From: Bacteroidales bacterium
GTDB taxonomy: Bacteria; Bacteroidota; Bacteroidia; Bacteroidales; VadinHA17
Assembly: GCA_016709865.1 (NCBI GenBank)
Contig: JADJLX010000005.1
Coordinates: 1,860,001 to 1,924,000, forward strand
DNA: 64,000 nt
Reading direction: 5' to 3'
The notes beneath the pieces are model-generated. The model saw only the letters and a list, made by a program, of their open reading frames with translations. It did not search any database and was not told the origin of the DNA. How positions within the stretch are numbered: position 1 is the first letter of the stretch; every line of letters starts with the position of its first letter. Shown here piece after piece: positions 1 through 8,877 of the stretch. Position numbers and translations under genes: made by a program.

Positions 1-526
1 CCAGCGCTTCATTCAGCATATTTATTAAGGAAGCATTTACAGTTTTTGCATTGTCGAACTTTGGATTAAGATAATTCTGAAAATTCAACGCTTCAGTGAA
101 TGGAATATCACCGTATGAATCAGCCAAAATATTATAAACATAGGCAGTCATTATTTTTGATGCCATCCAGTAATGCCACTCGCCGGCATTTTCGGCTTTC
201 TTCATCGATTCCTGAAAATCAGTCAATGCACCTGCGTACAATGCACCCCAGCTGCGTGTAATATATGAGCTGCTGTTCGGGATGTTGTACGAATCAATAC
301 CAGTATACTGGTTACTCGCCGAATTCTGAGCATAGTGCTGCGACCACATACCTCCAAGCAACTGTAAATCACCACCAACAACAGAAGAGGTCCATATTAG
401 CCCTGAAGCAAAAAACTTGTCAGACTTTACTTCAGAGGGATAGTTTGGATCTTCGTTTATATTTAGTTCGCATGAGTTTATCATCAAACTCAGCAAAACG
501 ATTCCAAATAGATATTTTTTTCTCAT
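1..526 (-). CDS. SusD/RagB-family outer-membrane lipoprotein, N-terminal part (3' end outside window)
   Basis: The minus strand is open from an ATG at 526 to the window edge, giving about 175 residues. It starts with a lipoprotein signal (MRKKYLFGIVLLSLMINSC), and the Cys would be acylated. The mature start (NINEDPNYP) and the later segment with YVYNILADSYGDIPFTEA are typical of SusD proteins, which cap the SusC channel and bind glycans or peptides at the cell surface. The gene lies 19 bp downstream of the SusC gene on the same strand, the usual susC-susD order, so the two should be co-transcribed. The C-terminal two thirds are missing, so the ligand cannot be guessed. Confidence 0.9.
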   Translation of the reverse strand, partial: MRKKYLFGIVLLSLMINSCELNINEDPNYPSEVKSDKFFASGLIWTSSVVGGDLQLLGGMWSQHYAQNSASNQYTGIDSYNIPNSSSYITRSWGALYAGALTDFQESMKKAENAGEWHYWMASKIMTAYVYNILADSYGDIPFTEALNFQNYLNPKFDNAKTVNASLINMLNEAL

Positions 527-545
527 TTGTTTAAATTTTTAATTT

Positions 546-3500
546 TTAGAAAGTTATTTTCACATTACCTCCAAAAAACCTTGAGCTTGGTCCTGCTGAA
601 AACTCCCCGAAATCTGAAAGCAGATCATTACCATAGTTTGTAGCCTCAGGGTCAACAAAATTATTTGTTGCCGGTGTCCACATCAGAAGATTCCTGCCGA
701 CTACGCCAAATTCAAGACCTTTTAGCGGTGTCTTTGCAATCAGATTTTTTGGAACTGAATAAGAGAGTGTAACCTCACGAAGCTTCAGAAAGGTTTTGTC
801 AAGAACCATGTTCTCATACATTAATGTATTGGTTGAGTGGTTGTAGTATGAATACATAGCTGTTCCAAGGATCGGAATATCATTCTCAACATAAGTGTTG
901 CCCACAGCTCTTACGGAATTGGGAACAATGAAGGGCTGCCTTTCATTGTAAACAGTTAGTGACGAATTGCCATCAAATGCAAGCATCTCAGCTGTGTTGC
1001 TCCAGAAACTGCCACCCTGGCGATAATCAAGGACAGTGGAAAGGGATATACCTTTAAAAGTGAACCGGTTATTTAAACCAAGTATAAAATCCGGCTCTCG
1101 TGAACCGACAATCTTTTTGTTTACAGGATCAACCAGTGGCCTGCCGGCACTGTTTACAATTACCTTGCCATCGGCAGTAGTTAAAGCCTGTGGTACTTTG
1201 AAAATACCTAATGGCTGTCCGACTATAGCTACGAAGTCAACACTATAGGCACCTGAAATGCGATATTCCTGAACATCATCCCAGAGTTTTACAACTTTAC
1301 TTCTGTTTTGTGAAAAGGTTGTACTTATTTCCCATTCGAAATTTTTTGTTTCAACCGGTACAAGTAACAGTCTTACTTCAAATCCTTTGTTATCGACCTG
1401 TCCAACATTTCGCGTGTAGGCAGTGAATCTGGTTTCAGGTGCAACACTGGAGGAGATAATCTGATCCTTGGTGCTCTTTAAATAGTAAGCGAAGTCAAGT
1501 CCAGCACGGTTCTTGAGAAATTTGAGGTCTGCACCGAACTCAATATCAGTAGTGATTTCAGGTCTAAGGTTTATATTACCTTCCAGATTGCTTAATGACA
1601 TTCCAAGTTCTCCCCCAACGGGCATATTCAAATTACCAAATCCCAGGAGAATATTAGTCGGAATATACTTTCCATATGTCCTGTATACTGGTGCATCATT
1701 TCCTGTTTGTCCCCAGGCAGCCCTGATTTTGGCATAATCAAGGATATTTCCGTTTTTCAGAGCAGGGATAGCTTCAGTAAGCAAAACTGCACCATTTACC
1801 CCGGCATAGAAATAGCTGTTCTTTTCAGGAGGAAGAGTTGAGGACCAGTCATTCCTGACTGAAAGTGTTGCAAAAGCCCATTCTTTAAAAGAGAGATCAA
1901 ATTGCCCCAGCGCACCTACCAGAATCCTTTCCGATTTGGTTGATGTTGTAACTGGTTTGTCCGATCCGTTACTCAGATTATACCAGTTTGGAACAGCCAG
2001 TCCATATAAAAAGGCATCGGAGCTGTAAGTATTAATCTTATTGTAGTTCATACCAGCGACAGCATTCAACCTGAAATCTGCACCGAGTTTATAATCACCG
2101 GATATTAATCCGCTGGCATCTATTTGTCCGTTAAAACTGTTGAATTCATCATAAGTGCCTGGCTGATCGGCTTTTGAACCATAGTTCCAGGTTTCAGGTG
2201 CTATTTTAGCTACCGCATTGAAACTGTTCTGCCGGAAATTAGTAAAGTCCCCTCCGACTCGTGCCAACAGCTTTGTATTTGAAAAGATATCATATCCCAG
2301 TTCAAGTTTACCGTAAATTCTGTCGTCCTGATAGGTATTACCATTATTGTCTATCACCCAGTATGGATTCTCGGCATATAGTGTGAAGAAATTATCGATA
2401 TTATGATAAATACTGTTGTAATCCTTAAGCTGTGTTAACTGAATGTCAACAGGCATTTGCGATAATTCCTGGAACAAAGTGGCCCCGTTACTGCCCTGTC
2501 CTGATGATACTGCTGTAATATCCTTCCTCACATAGGAGATGTCATAGCTGGCATTAAATTTCCTGTACCTGTGATCACCCCTGAAGGATATAATATTACG
2601 CTTGTACAGATCCGCTTTTGTTGGAACTACTCCGTCGGAGTAAGTATTCCCGTAAGACAAAGCGAAAGAGTTTTTTTCGTCACCACCGCTGATGCTGATG
2701 TTATTCTGGAATTCCATACCTGTTTCATAAAAATCCCTAAGATTGTTTTCCACGTACGTGAATGGCTTTTTCATTACCACATAACCGGCATATGTAGGGG
2801 GAATATAACCAGGACCATACCAATCGTTTGAATATGCACCCCAGACATTCATTCTGCCATCAAGCTTCGGACCCCATGAACCATTTTCCGCAGGGTCCCA
2901 GTAAGGCCAGCCCTGGCCGAAATTATGTTGAGTCTGCGGGGTTCTTAATATCTCTGATGCAGTAGCAGAGCCACTGTATACAACTGAGATTTTTCCTTCC
3001 CTGGCACCCCGCTTTGTTGTTATCATTATAACACCGTTGGCGGCCCTTGAGCCATATAGTGCAGTTGCCGATGCGCCTTTCAGTACAGTTACTGATTCGA
3101 CATCATCGGGATTGATATCGTTCGCCTGGTTTCCAAAGTCAACAGAATTGTTTGTCAGATCGTTACCGGCAAAGTTATTCGACATTGGAATCCCGTTTAC
3201 TACATACAAAGGCTGATTGCTTCCGGTGAAGGATGACACACCCCTTATGTATACTTTCTGTGAACTGCCTGTACCTCCACCAGAGGAGATTGATAATCCA
3301 GCTACCTTGCCCTGTAGCCCGGTTATCAGTGAAGGTGCCTTGGCTGCAGTGATCTCATTATTACTGATTGTACTTGCGGAATAGCCAATCGACTTTTCAC
3401 TGCGTTTTATACCAAGTGCTGTTACAACTACCTCAGCCAGACCAACAAGGTCAGATTGAAGGCTTACATCAATTACGGTGCGGCCACCGATAACAACCTC

Positions 3501-3743
3501 CAGAGATTTCATCCCGATATAAGAGAAGACAAGGGTGGTCGCATCCGTAGGAACCGGCAACGAGTATTTACCATTAATATCCGTAGTGGTACCTGTAATT
3601 GTTCCCTTCAGCTGCACTGTGCAACCGATTACAGGACTGCTGTCTTCAGATCCCGTCACGGTACCGGTTATCACCCTTGTCTGGGCATTTAACAAGGTTG
3701 AAGTGATCAGCAAAACCAAAATAAGCAAATAGACTTTTTTCAT
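546..3743 (-). CDS. SusC/RagA-type TonB-linked outer-membrane receptor
   Basis: 1065 aa, normal length for the family. A signal peptide ends at about residue 21 (LLNAQ). Residues 22-98 form a carboxypeptidase-regulatory-like domain (TRVITGTV, GTTTDINGKYSL). A TonB-box-like stretch (EVVVTALGIKR) follows, then a plug domain of about 110-245 with the SusC signatures IRGVSSF, PLYVVNGIP and ALYGSRAANGVI. The rest is a 22-strand-type beta-barrel ending in KITF. It should import an oligomer with the SusD partner, powered by TonB. There is no N-terminal STN domain, so no FecR/ECF-type signalling is expected. The start follows an open AT-rich leader. No PUL enzyme is adjacent inside the window. Confidence 0.95.
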   Translation of the reverse strand: MKKVYLLILVLLITSTLLNAQTRVITGTVTGSEDSSPVIGCTVQLKGTITGTTTDINGKYSLPVPTDATTLVFSYIGMKSLEVVIGGRTVIDVSLQSDLVGLAEVVVTALGIKRSEKSIGYSASTISNNEITAAKAPSLITGLQGKVAGLSISSGGGTGSSQKVYIRGVSSFTGSNQPLYVVNGIPMSNNFAGNDLTNNSVDFGNQANDINPDDVESVTVLKGASATALYGSRAANGVIMITTKRGAREGKISVVYSGSATASEILRTPQTQHNFGQGWPYWDPAENGSWGPKLDGRMNVWGAYSNDWYGPGYIPPTYAGYVVMKKPFTYVENNLRDFYETGMEFQNNISISGGDEKNSFALSYGNTYSDGVVPTKADLYKRNIISFRGDHRYRKFNASYDISYVRKDITAVSSGQGSNGATLFQELSQMPVDIQLTQLKDYNSIYHNIDNFFTLYAENPYWVIDNNGNTYQDDRIYGKLELGYDIFSNTKLLARVGGDFTNFRQNSFNAVAKIAPETWNYGSKADQPGTYDEFNSFNGQIDASGLISGDYKLGADFRLNAVAGMNYNKINTYSSDAFLYGLAVPNWYNLSNGSDKPVTTSTKSERILVGALGQFDLSFKEWAFATLSVRNDWSSTLPPEKNSYFYAGVNGAVLLTEAIPALKNGNILDYAKIRAAWGQTGNDAPVYRTYGKYIPTNILLGFGNLNMPVGGELGMSLSNLEGNINLRPEITTDIEFGADLKFLKNRAGLDFAYYLKSTKDQIISSSVAPETRFTAYTRNVGQVDNKGFEVRLLLVPVETKNFEWEISTTFSQNRSKVVKLWDDVQEYRISGAYSVDFVAIVGQPLGIFKVPQALTTADGKVIVNSAGRPLVDPVNKKIVGSREPDFILGLNNRFTFKGISLSTVLDYRQGGSFWSNTAEMLAFDGNSSLTVYNERQPFIVPNSVRAVGNTYVENDIPILGTAMYSYYNHSTNTLMYENMVLDKTFLKLREVTLSYSVPKNLIAKTPLKGLEFGVVGRNLLMWTPATNNFVDPEATNYGNDLLSDFGEFSAGPSSRFFGGNVKITF

Positions 3744-4116
3744 GAATTTCTGATTAGGTTAATAATTAAAAAAATGCTACAGCACATAATTGTATATGTG
3801 TCTGTAACATTCAAAATTGGCAGGTTTTGCATTTACAGGAAAATAAAATCTACGAGCAGCTTTTTTAACCTACAAACGGCAGATTATTCAAAACAGATTG
3901 CATGCAGCACTGACTGAATTCCTTATTCCAATTCAAAAGTCAATATCCCGGTAATGTATTATCCTGCGGGACTCTTCGTACTTTATAATTGCAGTTCATC
4001 CCGTATTTTGACAACTCGTTGTATTCAATTTCGCGGGAATCATTTAAGGAATACTTTTATTATACCATTTAAGTATGTAATTTTATTTCCGGAAGAGAGG
4101 CTAATGAGAAACAATT
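3744..4116. other. Intergenic region between divergent susC-like and LytTR genes
   Basis: 373 bp without a convincing gene. It should hold the promoters of both divergent genes. I see no clear TAnnTTTG element or strong hairpin. The short 63-codon frame that crosses it has no recognisable features. Confidence 0.5.
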
Positions 4117-4845
4117 ATGAAGAGACAAACAGCGCTGATAATTGACGATGAGCGTCTTGCAAGGTTAAATCTTCGCAAGAAATTAAACATGTTCCCTGAA
4201 CTTGAGGTAGTCGGAGAAGCATCTGGTGTAGAAAGCGGGGCCAAAGCTATCAGGGAACTGAATCCCGATCTGCTATTCCTCGATATAGAGCTGTCAGACG
4301 GAACAGGATTTGATCTGCTGAACAAAGTGGAATTCAAGGGAAAAGTAATATTTCAGACTGCTTATAATGAGTATGCATGCCGTGCCTTTGAAATCAATGC
4401 ACTTGACTATTTATTGAAACCTATTACTAAAGAGCGGTTGAAAAAGGCTATTGATAACCTTTCCAATTCCTCAGATGAGGATAGTGAATATATAAATCAG
4501 AAGTTCAGATACGACGACAGGATAATGATTGAACAGAGAAAAAGTATCTACTTTATCAAGGTCGAAAATATAATTTGTATTAAAGCTGTGAGGGAATATA
4601 CATCAATCTTCGAGAAAGGCGGAAAAGAGTATGTTGTACTAAAGTCAATCGGTAACTGGGAAAAAGAATTGCCCGACGAGCATTTTGCCAGGATCCACAG
4701 AAACTGTATAATCAATTTCAATTATATCGAACGGTCAGAGAGGTATGGCAATACCGCAAATATTAATCTTGCCGGAATGAAAGACTCAATATTGATCAGC
4801 AGAGGATATTACAAAGTGATAAAAACCAGATATTTCTATAAATGA
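4117..4845 (+). CDS. LytTR-family response regulator
   Basis: 242 aa. The N-terminal receiver domain (about 4-120) has the acidic pair D10-D11, phospho-acceptor Asp56 (LLFLD), Thr81 and Lys101 (LLKP). The C-terminal LytTR DNA-binding domain (about 135-238) shows the typical IYFIKVENIICIKA and FARIHRNCIINFNYIE segments. In Bacteroidota such LytT/AlgR-type regulators usually pair with a 7TM or LytS-like histidine kinase. No kinase is next to this gene, so it is an orphan here, and whether it controls the divergent SusC/D locus is unknown. Confidence 0.93.
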   Translation: MKRQTALIIDDERLARLNLRKKLNMFPELEVVGEASGVESGAKAIRELNPDLLFLDIELSDGTGFDLLNKVEFKGKVIFQTAYNEYACRAFEINALDYLLKPITKERLKKAIDNLSNSSDEDSEYINQKFRYDDRIMIEQRKSIYFIKVENIICIKAVREYTSIFEKGGKEYVVLKSIGNWEKELPDEHFARIHRNCIINFNYIERSERYGNTANINLAGMKDSILISRGYYKVIKTRYFYK

Positions 4846-4923
4846 TTATATTGAGGTCCGGCCACCCCTAGTTTAAAACTTATCTTTTAAAAAATCATAT
4901 TTATTGGGTTCCTGCTCTGACAA

Positions 4924-5130
4924 GGAGATCCCTCATTCCTATACACCTCCGCAAGCTCCGGTTTTCGGAATTCGGGATGACAGGACTTTTGGAGCAATAA
5001 GTGAGGAAAGAAGCGGCGAGCCGCAGCTGGGTTCAGGAGAAATGGAAGTTTGTACAATTGCGGCTTGCCGCTTCTTTCCCCTTTGTTTCAAATAGTTACC
5101 TGTCATCCCGAGTGGTAACGAGGGATCTCC
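4924..5130. repeat. Nested imperfect inverted repeat in a 512-bp gene-free stretch
   Basis: The gap 4846-5357 has no believable gene but holds a long two-step palindrome. Outer arms: ggagatccctc at 4924-4934 pairs with gagggatctcc at 5120-5130. Next arms: cgggatgacagg at 4973-4984 pairs with cctgtcatcccg at 5099-5110. Inner arms: 5006-5024 (gaaagaagcggcgagccgc) pairs with 5060-5078, with one mismatch. The ORFs that cross it are by-products. It looks like a small non-autonomous repeat element or a large RNA hairpin; the ctgtcatcccgag-type sequence resembles a dispersed repeat. Confidence 0.6.
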
Positions 5131-5357
5131 GGATTCAAGCAGGAAATATTATAAACATGTTATTAGTTTCCATCATCTACCACTGGGAAGCTACCAATTA
5201 CCATTCATAAAGTTATTAATGCCACTAGTAAAATATTTTTTTATAATCTGATCTAAGAGCTTAATTTTGATATAGTAAGTGAAAACTTAGTTTAATTTAT
5301 AAGGTAGCATTTCATAAATTTAACAGATAACTGTTTGCACCTTAATATTTTATCAGG

Positions 5358-6296
5358 ATGAAAACAATAAAATTAATTGCAGTACTTGCTCTGTTGAATC
5401 AAATAACCTTTTCGCAGACCCTTCCTCCTCCGCCACCACCACCTCCTCCCCCGGCTTCGGGACAGATTAGCAAAGCCGACAGTCTCTTTAATGAAGGAAA
5501 CATCAAAGAAGCTGTCGCTGAATACAGAAAAATGTACATGAAAAATCGTAGCGATGCAGTGACAGTATATAATTATGCCTGTGCTTTATCGCGCAATGGC
5601 CAGATTGACACTGCTTTTAAGTATTTATATCTAAGTGTAAACCTTGAGCCTGGTGCCAGGGCACTTACAAACCCTGATCTGCTTCCGCTGAGAGAGAACA
5701 AACAGTGGAACGATTTTGAAAACCACCTTATAGGGTTGCTGAACGCGAAATCGGGAAATCAAATAAAAGATATCCCTTATGCAAAAGCATTATGGAGGCT
5801 TCTGTGCATGGATCAATACTGTTTTTATGAAACATTGCTGGCAGTAAGGAAGCTGGGACTGGAATCTCCTGTTGTTCTGGCAATGAGACGGTTACAGACT
5901 ATGCAGAACCAGAAGAATCTCGAAGAACTTGAGGTATTGCTTCAGGAAAAAGGCTGGCCGAAAAGGAGCCAGGTTGGCCCTGCAGCTGCCGGAGCTGCAT
6001 TCTTTATTATTCAGCACTCAAATGCAGAAGCACAACAAAAGTATATATCAATGTTAGGCGAACGGTGCCGCGAAAATGAGGCAGATTGTAACCAGTACGC
6101 TCTTATGTTCGACCGCATGAGGATGAACCAGAATTTACCTCAAAGGTTCGGGACTCATCACAATCTGGATCCGGCTAAGGGAAAGACAAATGAGCTTTAT
6201 CCACTTGAGGATGAGACTAAAGTTGATGAATGGAGAAAGGAGATTGGTCTGGAACCACTTAAAGATTATCTCATCAGGGCGAATATCAAATATTAG
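5358..6296 (+). CDS. Secreted TPR-containing protein with a poly-proline tract
   Basis: 312 aa. A signal peptide (MKTIKLIAVLALLNQITFSQ) is followed at once by a run of about ten prolines, then TPR-like helices at about 37-105 (LFNEGNIKEAVAEYRK, VYNYACALSRNGQIDTAFKYL). The remaining 200 residues are helical with several Cys and are not recognised. It is probably periplasmic or outer-membrane associated and mediates protein contacts. Its 3' end overlaps the convergent membrane-protein gene by 11 bp. No enzyme motif is visible. Confidence 0.75.
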   Translation: MKTIKLIAVLALLNQITFSQTLPPPPPPPPPPASGQISKADSLFNEGNIKEAVAEYRKMYMKNRSDAVTVYNYACALSRNGQIDTAFKYLYLSVNLEPGARALTNPDLLPLRENKQWNDFENHLIGLLNAKSGNQIKDIPYAKALWRLLCMDQYCFYETLLAVRKLGLESPVVLAMRRLQTMQNQKNLEELEVLLQEKGWPKRSQVGPAAAGAAFFIIQHSNAEAQQKYISMLGERCRENEADCNQYALMFDRMRMNQNLPQRFGTHHNLDPAKGKTNELYPLEDETKVDEWRKEIGLEPLKDYLIRANIKY

Positions 6297-6735
6297 CCTT
6301 TTGCAATTTCTTTTCAAACACCGCGGCTGAAATCCCGACTACGATCGCACCCAGGGTGATGAGGATGCCCATGATGACGCCTCCTGCAATGTCATCTGAG
6401 ATGCTGGTAATTATGAAGATTTCTCCGGCAACAACAAAACAGATAATGGCAACAGCACAAAATTTAATGATACGTAAAGCTTTCAGAGTCTGTTGCGAGA
6501 AGAACTTATCCTGTCCGGCATAGCCCAACACCCTGAATGCTTTATAATGGGCTATGAAAAACGGAATTGATGCTATATAAGCATATGCCAGAAAGGGATC
6601 TTTGAAATAGATCTCAAAGAGAGTGGCATTTGCATTCCTACCCTCAAGATGAGGTTCCCATAGCAGGAAGGTAATAGCTAAGATGCTGAGAAGCACAATC
6701 ACTGCCTGAAAAAATAATATGAAGCTTTTTTTCAT
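6286..6735 (-). CDS. Four-helix membrane protein, DUF2975-like
   Basis: 149 aa with four predicted membrane helices at about 6-26, 46-66, 88-110 and 118-140. Length and topology, with a short charged tail (EKKLQKANI), fit the DUF2975 family of unknown function. That family is often followed by a small Cro-type HTH gene, but none is present here. It stands alone and converges with the TPR gene. The family assignment is from pattern only. Confidence 0.6.
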   Translation of the reverse strand: MKKSFILFFQAVIVLLSILAITFLLWEPHLEGRNANATLFEIYFKDPFLAYAYIASIPFFIAHYKAFRVLGYAGQDKFFSQQTLKALRIIKFCAVAIICFVVAGEIFIITSISDDIAGGVIMGILITLGAIVVGISAAVFEKKLQKANI

Positions 6736-6930
6736 CGGATTTAATATTAATTTTTCTGTTCACTTTTACTTAAGTGAATCTTAAGAATGAAACGTTTTCT
6801 TATTACAAATATATCACGTTATACGAATAAAATAATATTAAATCAGTATCTGTATTCATCTCAAAAAAACTTTGAATATGGTTTCATAACACAAATTATG
6901 AGTAATTTAGTTAGCTCCATTAAAGATTCT

Positions 6931-7851
6931 ATGAAAAGGGTTCTTATCATTGCCGGTGCAATAATTCTTATTCTCACTTCATGTGAACAGGAAAAGATCA
7001 TTCCGGAACCTGTACCCGATCCGGTTCCGGATCCTGTAAATATCAAAAAGGATAGTTTGGTTAAGGAAACAATTTTCCGGATCGGCAAAGATCTTTATTA
7101 CAAATACAGTGATATTGAATTATATGATTCGTCAACTCATATCCTTTACTTCAAGACAACACATCCTGAATTTGACAAAAATGACCGATCCTATTTTACA
7201 TTCTTTGTAAATAAGGACTCGATTTATAAAGGCGATTTTTGGCCTTCATTTCTTTCCTCTTGGCCAACAAGGCCATATGTTTCTACATGGCCTTTCTGGC
7301 TTCAAAATTTCGCTTTGCGTTTTGAAAATAAATATAATGTAAAACCTGATTTAAGAAATGATCCTCGCATAATTAAAGCCTTTAAGGATCATGAACTTCT
7401 TCATTCAGGACTTATAGTCTCGATTAACTCTGTTGAATGCGGGACTTCAGAAGTTAAATTCACATTTACTTTGACAAATAAAGACAATTCCACACTTCTG
7501 TTTCTCGATCCTGAAAAAATGGGACTTAACCTTTTTCATTATTACACCAATGGTCTGCTTTTTAGAAAATTGCCATGGACAACAGCCACTACTACTGTTA
7601 AGATCCCATATCAGGCACCAGCTTACAACAATATGTGGAAGAGAGAATGGCTTTCTGTGATTAAGCCCGGGGAATCAAAAACATTTGTTATTAATTATCC
7701 AATCAGTTCACAATTTAATTCCGGCGACTATGAAGTTACATTTAATTATCCCGGATTACTCTTCCAGGTCAGCAGAGATGAATTAATCCAGGCCGACGGA
7801 AGGATCTGGCTGGGAGATTTTATGGCGCGAATAAATATTGTGATTAAATAG
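6931..7851 (+). CDS. Predicted lipoprotein of unknown function
   Basis: The reading frame is open from 6787, but the ATG at 6931 gives a proper lipoprotein signal (MKRVLIIAGAIILILTSC), so I start there (306 aa). After the Cys comes a short repeated linker of Pro/Asp/Val (PEPVPDPVPDPV). The rest is rich in aromatic residues and beta-strand, and ends with a segment that resembles an immunoglobulin-like fold (FVINYPISSQFNSGDYEVTF). No catalytic motif is recognised. It may be exposed at the cell surface. Confidence 0.75.
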   Translation: MKRVLIIAGAIILILTSCEQEKIIPEPVPDPVPDPVNIKKDSLVKETIFRIGKDLYYKYSDIELYDSSTHILYFKTTHPEFDKNDRSYFTFFVNKDSIYKGDFWPSFLSSWPTRPYVSTWPFWLQNFALRFENKYNVKPDLRNDPRIIKAFKDHELLHSGLIVSINSVECGTSEVKFTFTLTNKDNSTLLFLDPEKMGLNLFHYYTNGLLFRKLPWTTATTTVKIPYQAPAYNNMWKREWLSVIKPGESKTFVINYPISSQFNSGDYEVTFNYPGLLFQVSRDELIQADGRIWLGDFMARINIVIK

Positions 7852-7892
7852 TCTAGAAAAACTGTTTCCTAAAAGGGGCAAAAACCAATATT

Positions 7893-8315
7893 ATGAAAAC
7901 TTTCAAAACTTCAAGGTATATTCCGGTCCCTCCTGAAAGTATATTCGCCGCTTTTACAGATCCTGAAAGATTTGCACGATGGTGGGGCCCCTCGGGCTTT
8001 ACCAATACTTTTAGTCAGTTTAATTTTAAAATTGGAGGGAAATGGTCATTTATAATGCATGGCCCCGATGGAGTAGACTATCCTAATGAAGCAGAATTTA
8101 TTGATATTGTCCCGAATGAAAAAGTTGTTATAAGGCATCTGGTGCAACCATATTTTACACTGACTATCCTCATTACAAAATCAATCACTGACTCGTTGGT
8201 TAACTGGATTCAGGAATTTGACAGTGAGGAAGTAGCAGAAAGTGTTGCCCATATTGTAGAACCTGCTAACGAGCAGAATCTTGACAGACTTGTAGCGGAA
8301 GTTTGTAAAGTTTAA
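7893..8315 (+). CDS. SRPBCC / AHSA1-family (START-like) protein
   Basis: 140 aa. It shows the AHSA1 signatures VPPESIFAAFTDPERFARWWGP, FKIGGKWSFIMHGPDG and a C-terminal IVEPANEQNLDRL. The fold is a helix-grip cavity that binds small hydrophobic ligands; in Bacteroidota such proteins are usually annotated only as activator-of-Hsp90-ATPase-like. It is slightly short but collinear with the family, and not frameshifted. It lies 41 bp after the lipoprotein gene. Confidence 0.85.
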   Translation: MKTFKTSRYIPVPPESIFAAFTDPERFARWWGPSGFTNTFSQFNFKIGGKWSFIMHGPDGVDYPNEAEFIDIVPNEKVVIRHLVQPYFTLTILITKSITDSLVNWIQEFDSEEVAESVAHIVEPANEQNLDRLVAEVCKV

Positions 8316-8376
8316 CTATTTTGCCATGTAATCATTCACAGTAATTGAAGAAATTTGATATTACCAAATAAATACT

Positions 8377-8736
8377 ATGGCACAAAAGATTCTCATTCTT
8401 ATAAATGATGCACCTTATGGAACAGAGAAAGCGTATAATGGATTACGTCTGGCTATGCAAATTCAGAAAGATTATGAAGACACTGATTTATGTGTATTTC
8501 TTATGGCTGACGCTGTAACGTGCGCTCTTCCAAATCAAAATACCCCAAACGGATACTATAACATTGAAAGAATGTTGAAGTCAGTTCTGTTGAAAAAAGG
8601 CAAAGTTAAACTTTGTGGTTCCTGCGCTGAAGCGCGTGGAATAAAGGAAATGGTACTTATTGATGGTGCAGAATTAAGTACTATGAAGGAGCTGACTCAA
8701 TTGACCTTTGAGAGCGATAAAGTAATTACATTTTAA
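8377..8736 (+). CDS. DsrE/DsrF-like family protein
   Basis: 119 aa, one DsrE-like alpha/beta domain: KILILINDAPYGTEKAYNGL at the start and VKLCGSCAEARGI at 78-89, with Cys80 and Cys83 in the position often used for sulfur relay in this superfamily. Cys39 and Cys49 are further cysteines. It is probably a cytosolic thiol or sulfur-handling protein. No dsr/tus partners are nearby, so the physiological role is open. Confidence 0.85.
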   Translation: MAQKILILINDAPYGTEKAYNGLRLAMQIQKDYEDTDLCVFLMADAVTCALPNQNTPNGYYNIERMLKSVLLKKGKVKLCGSCAEARGIKEMVLIDGAELSTMKELTQLTFESDKVITF

Positions 8737-8877
8737 CTAATCCTTCTTCAGATACAACTTCATTGTTAATATTTCTTTTTGATGTCTATCCGCTTTGGCT
8801 AACTAATAAAAATGCAAGTAAGATATAACGGGATGATAAAAGAATATCTGAAAATTGATTTTAAATATACAATTTTT

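Noticed and set aside
7893..8315. Frameshift or truncation in the AHSA1-like gene
   Set aside because: The frame is collinear with the family from start to the PANEQNLDRL end.
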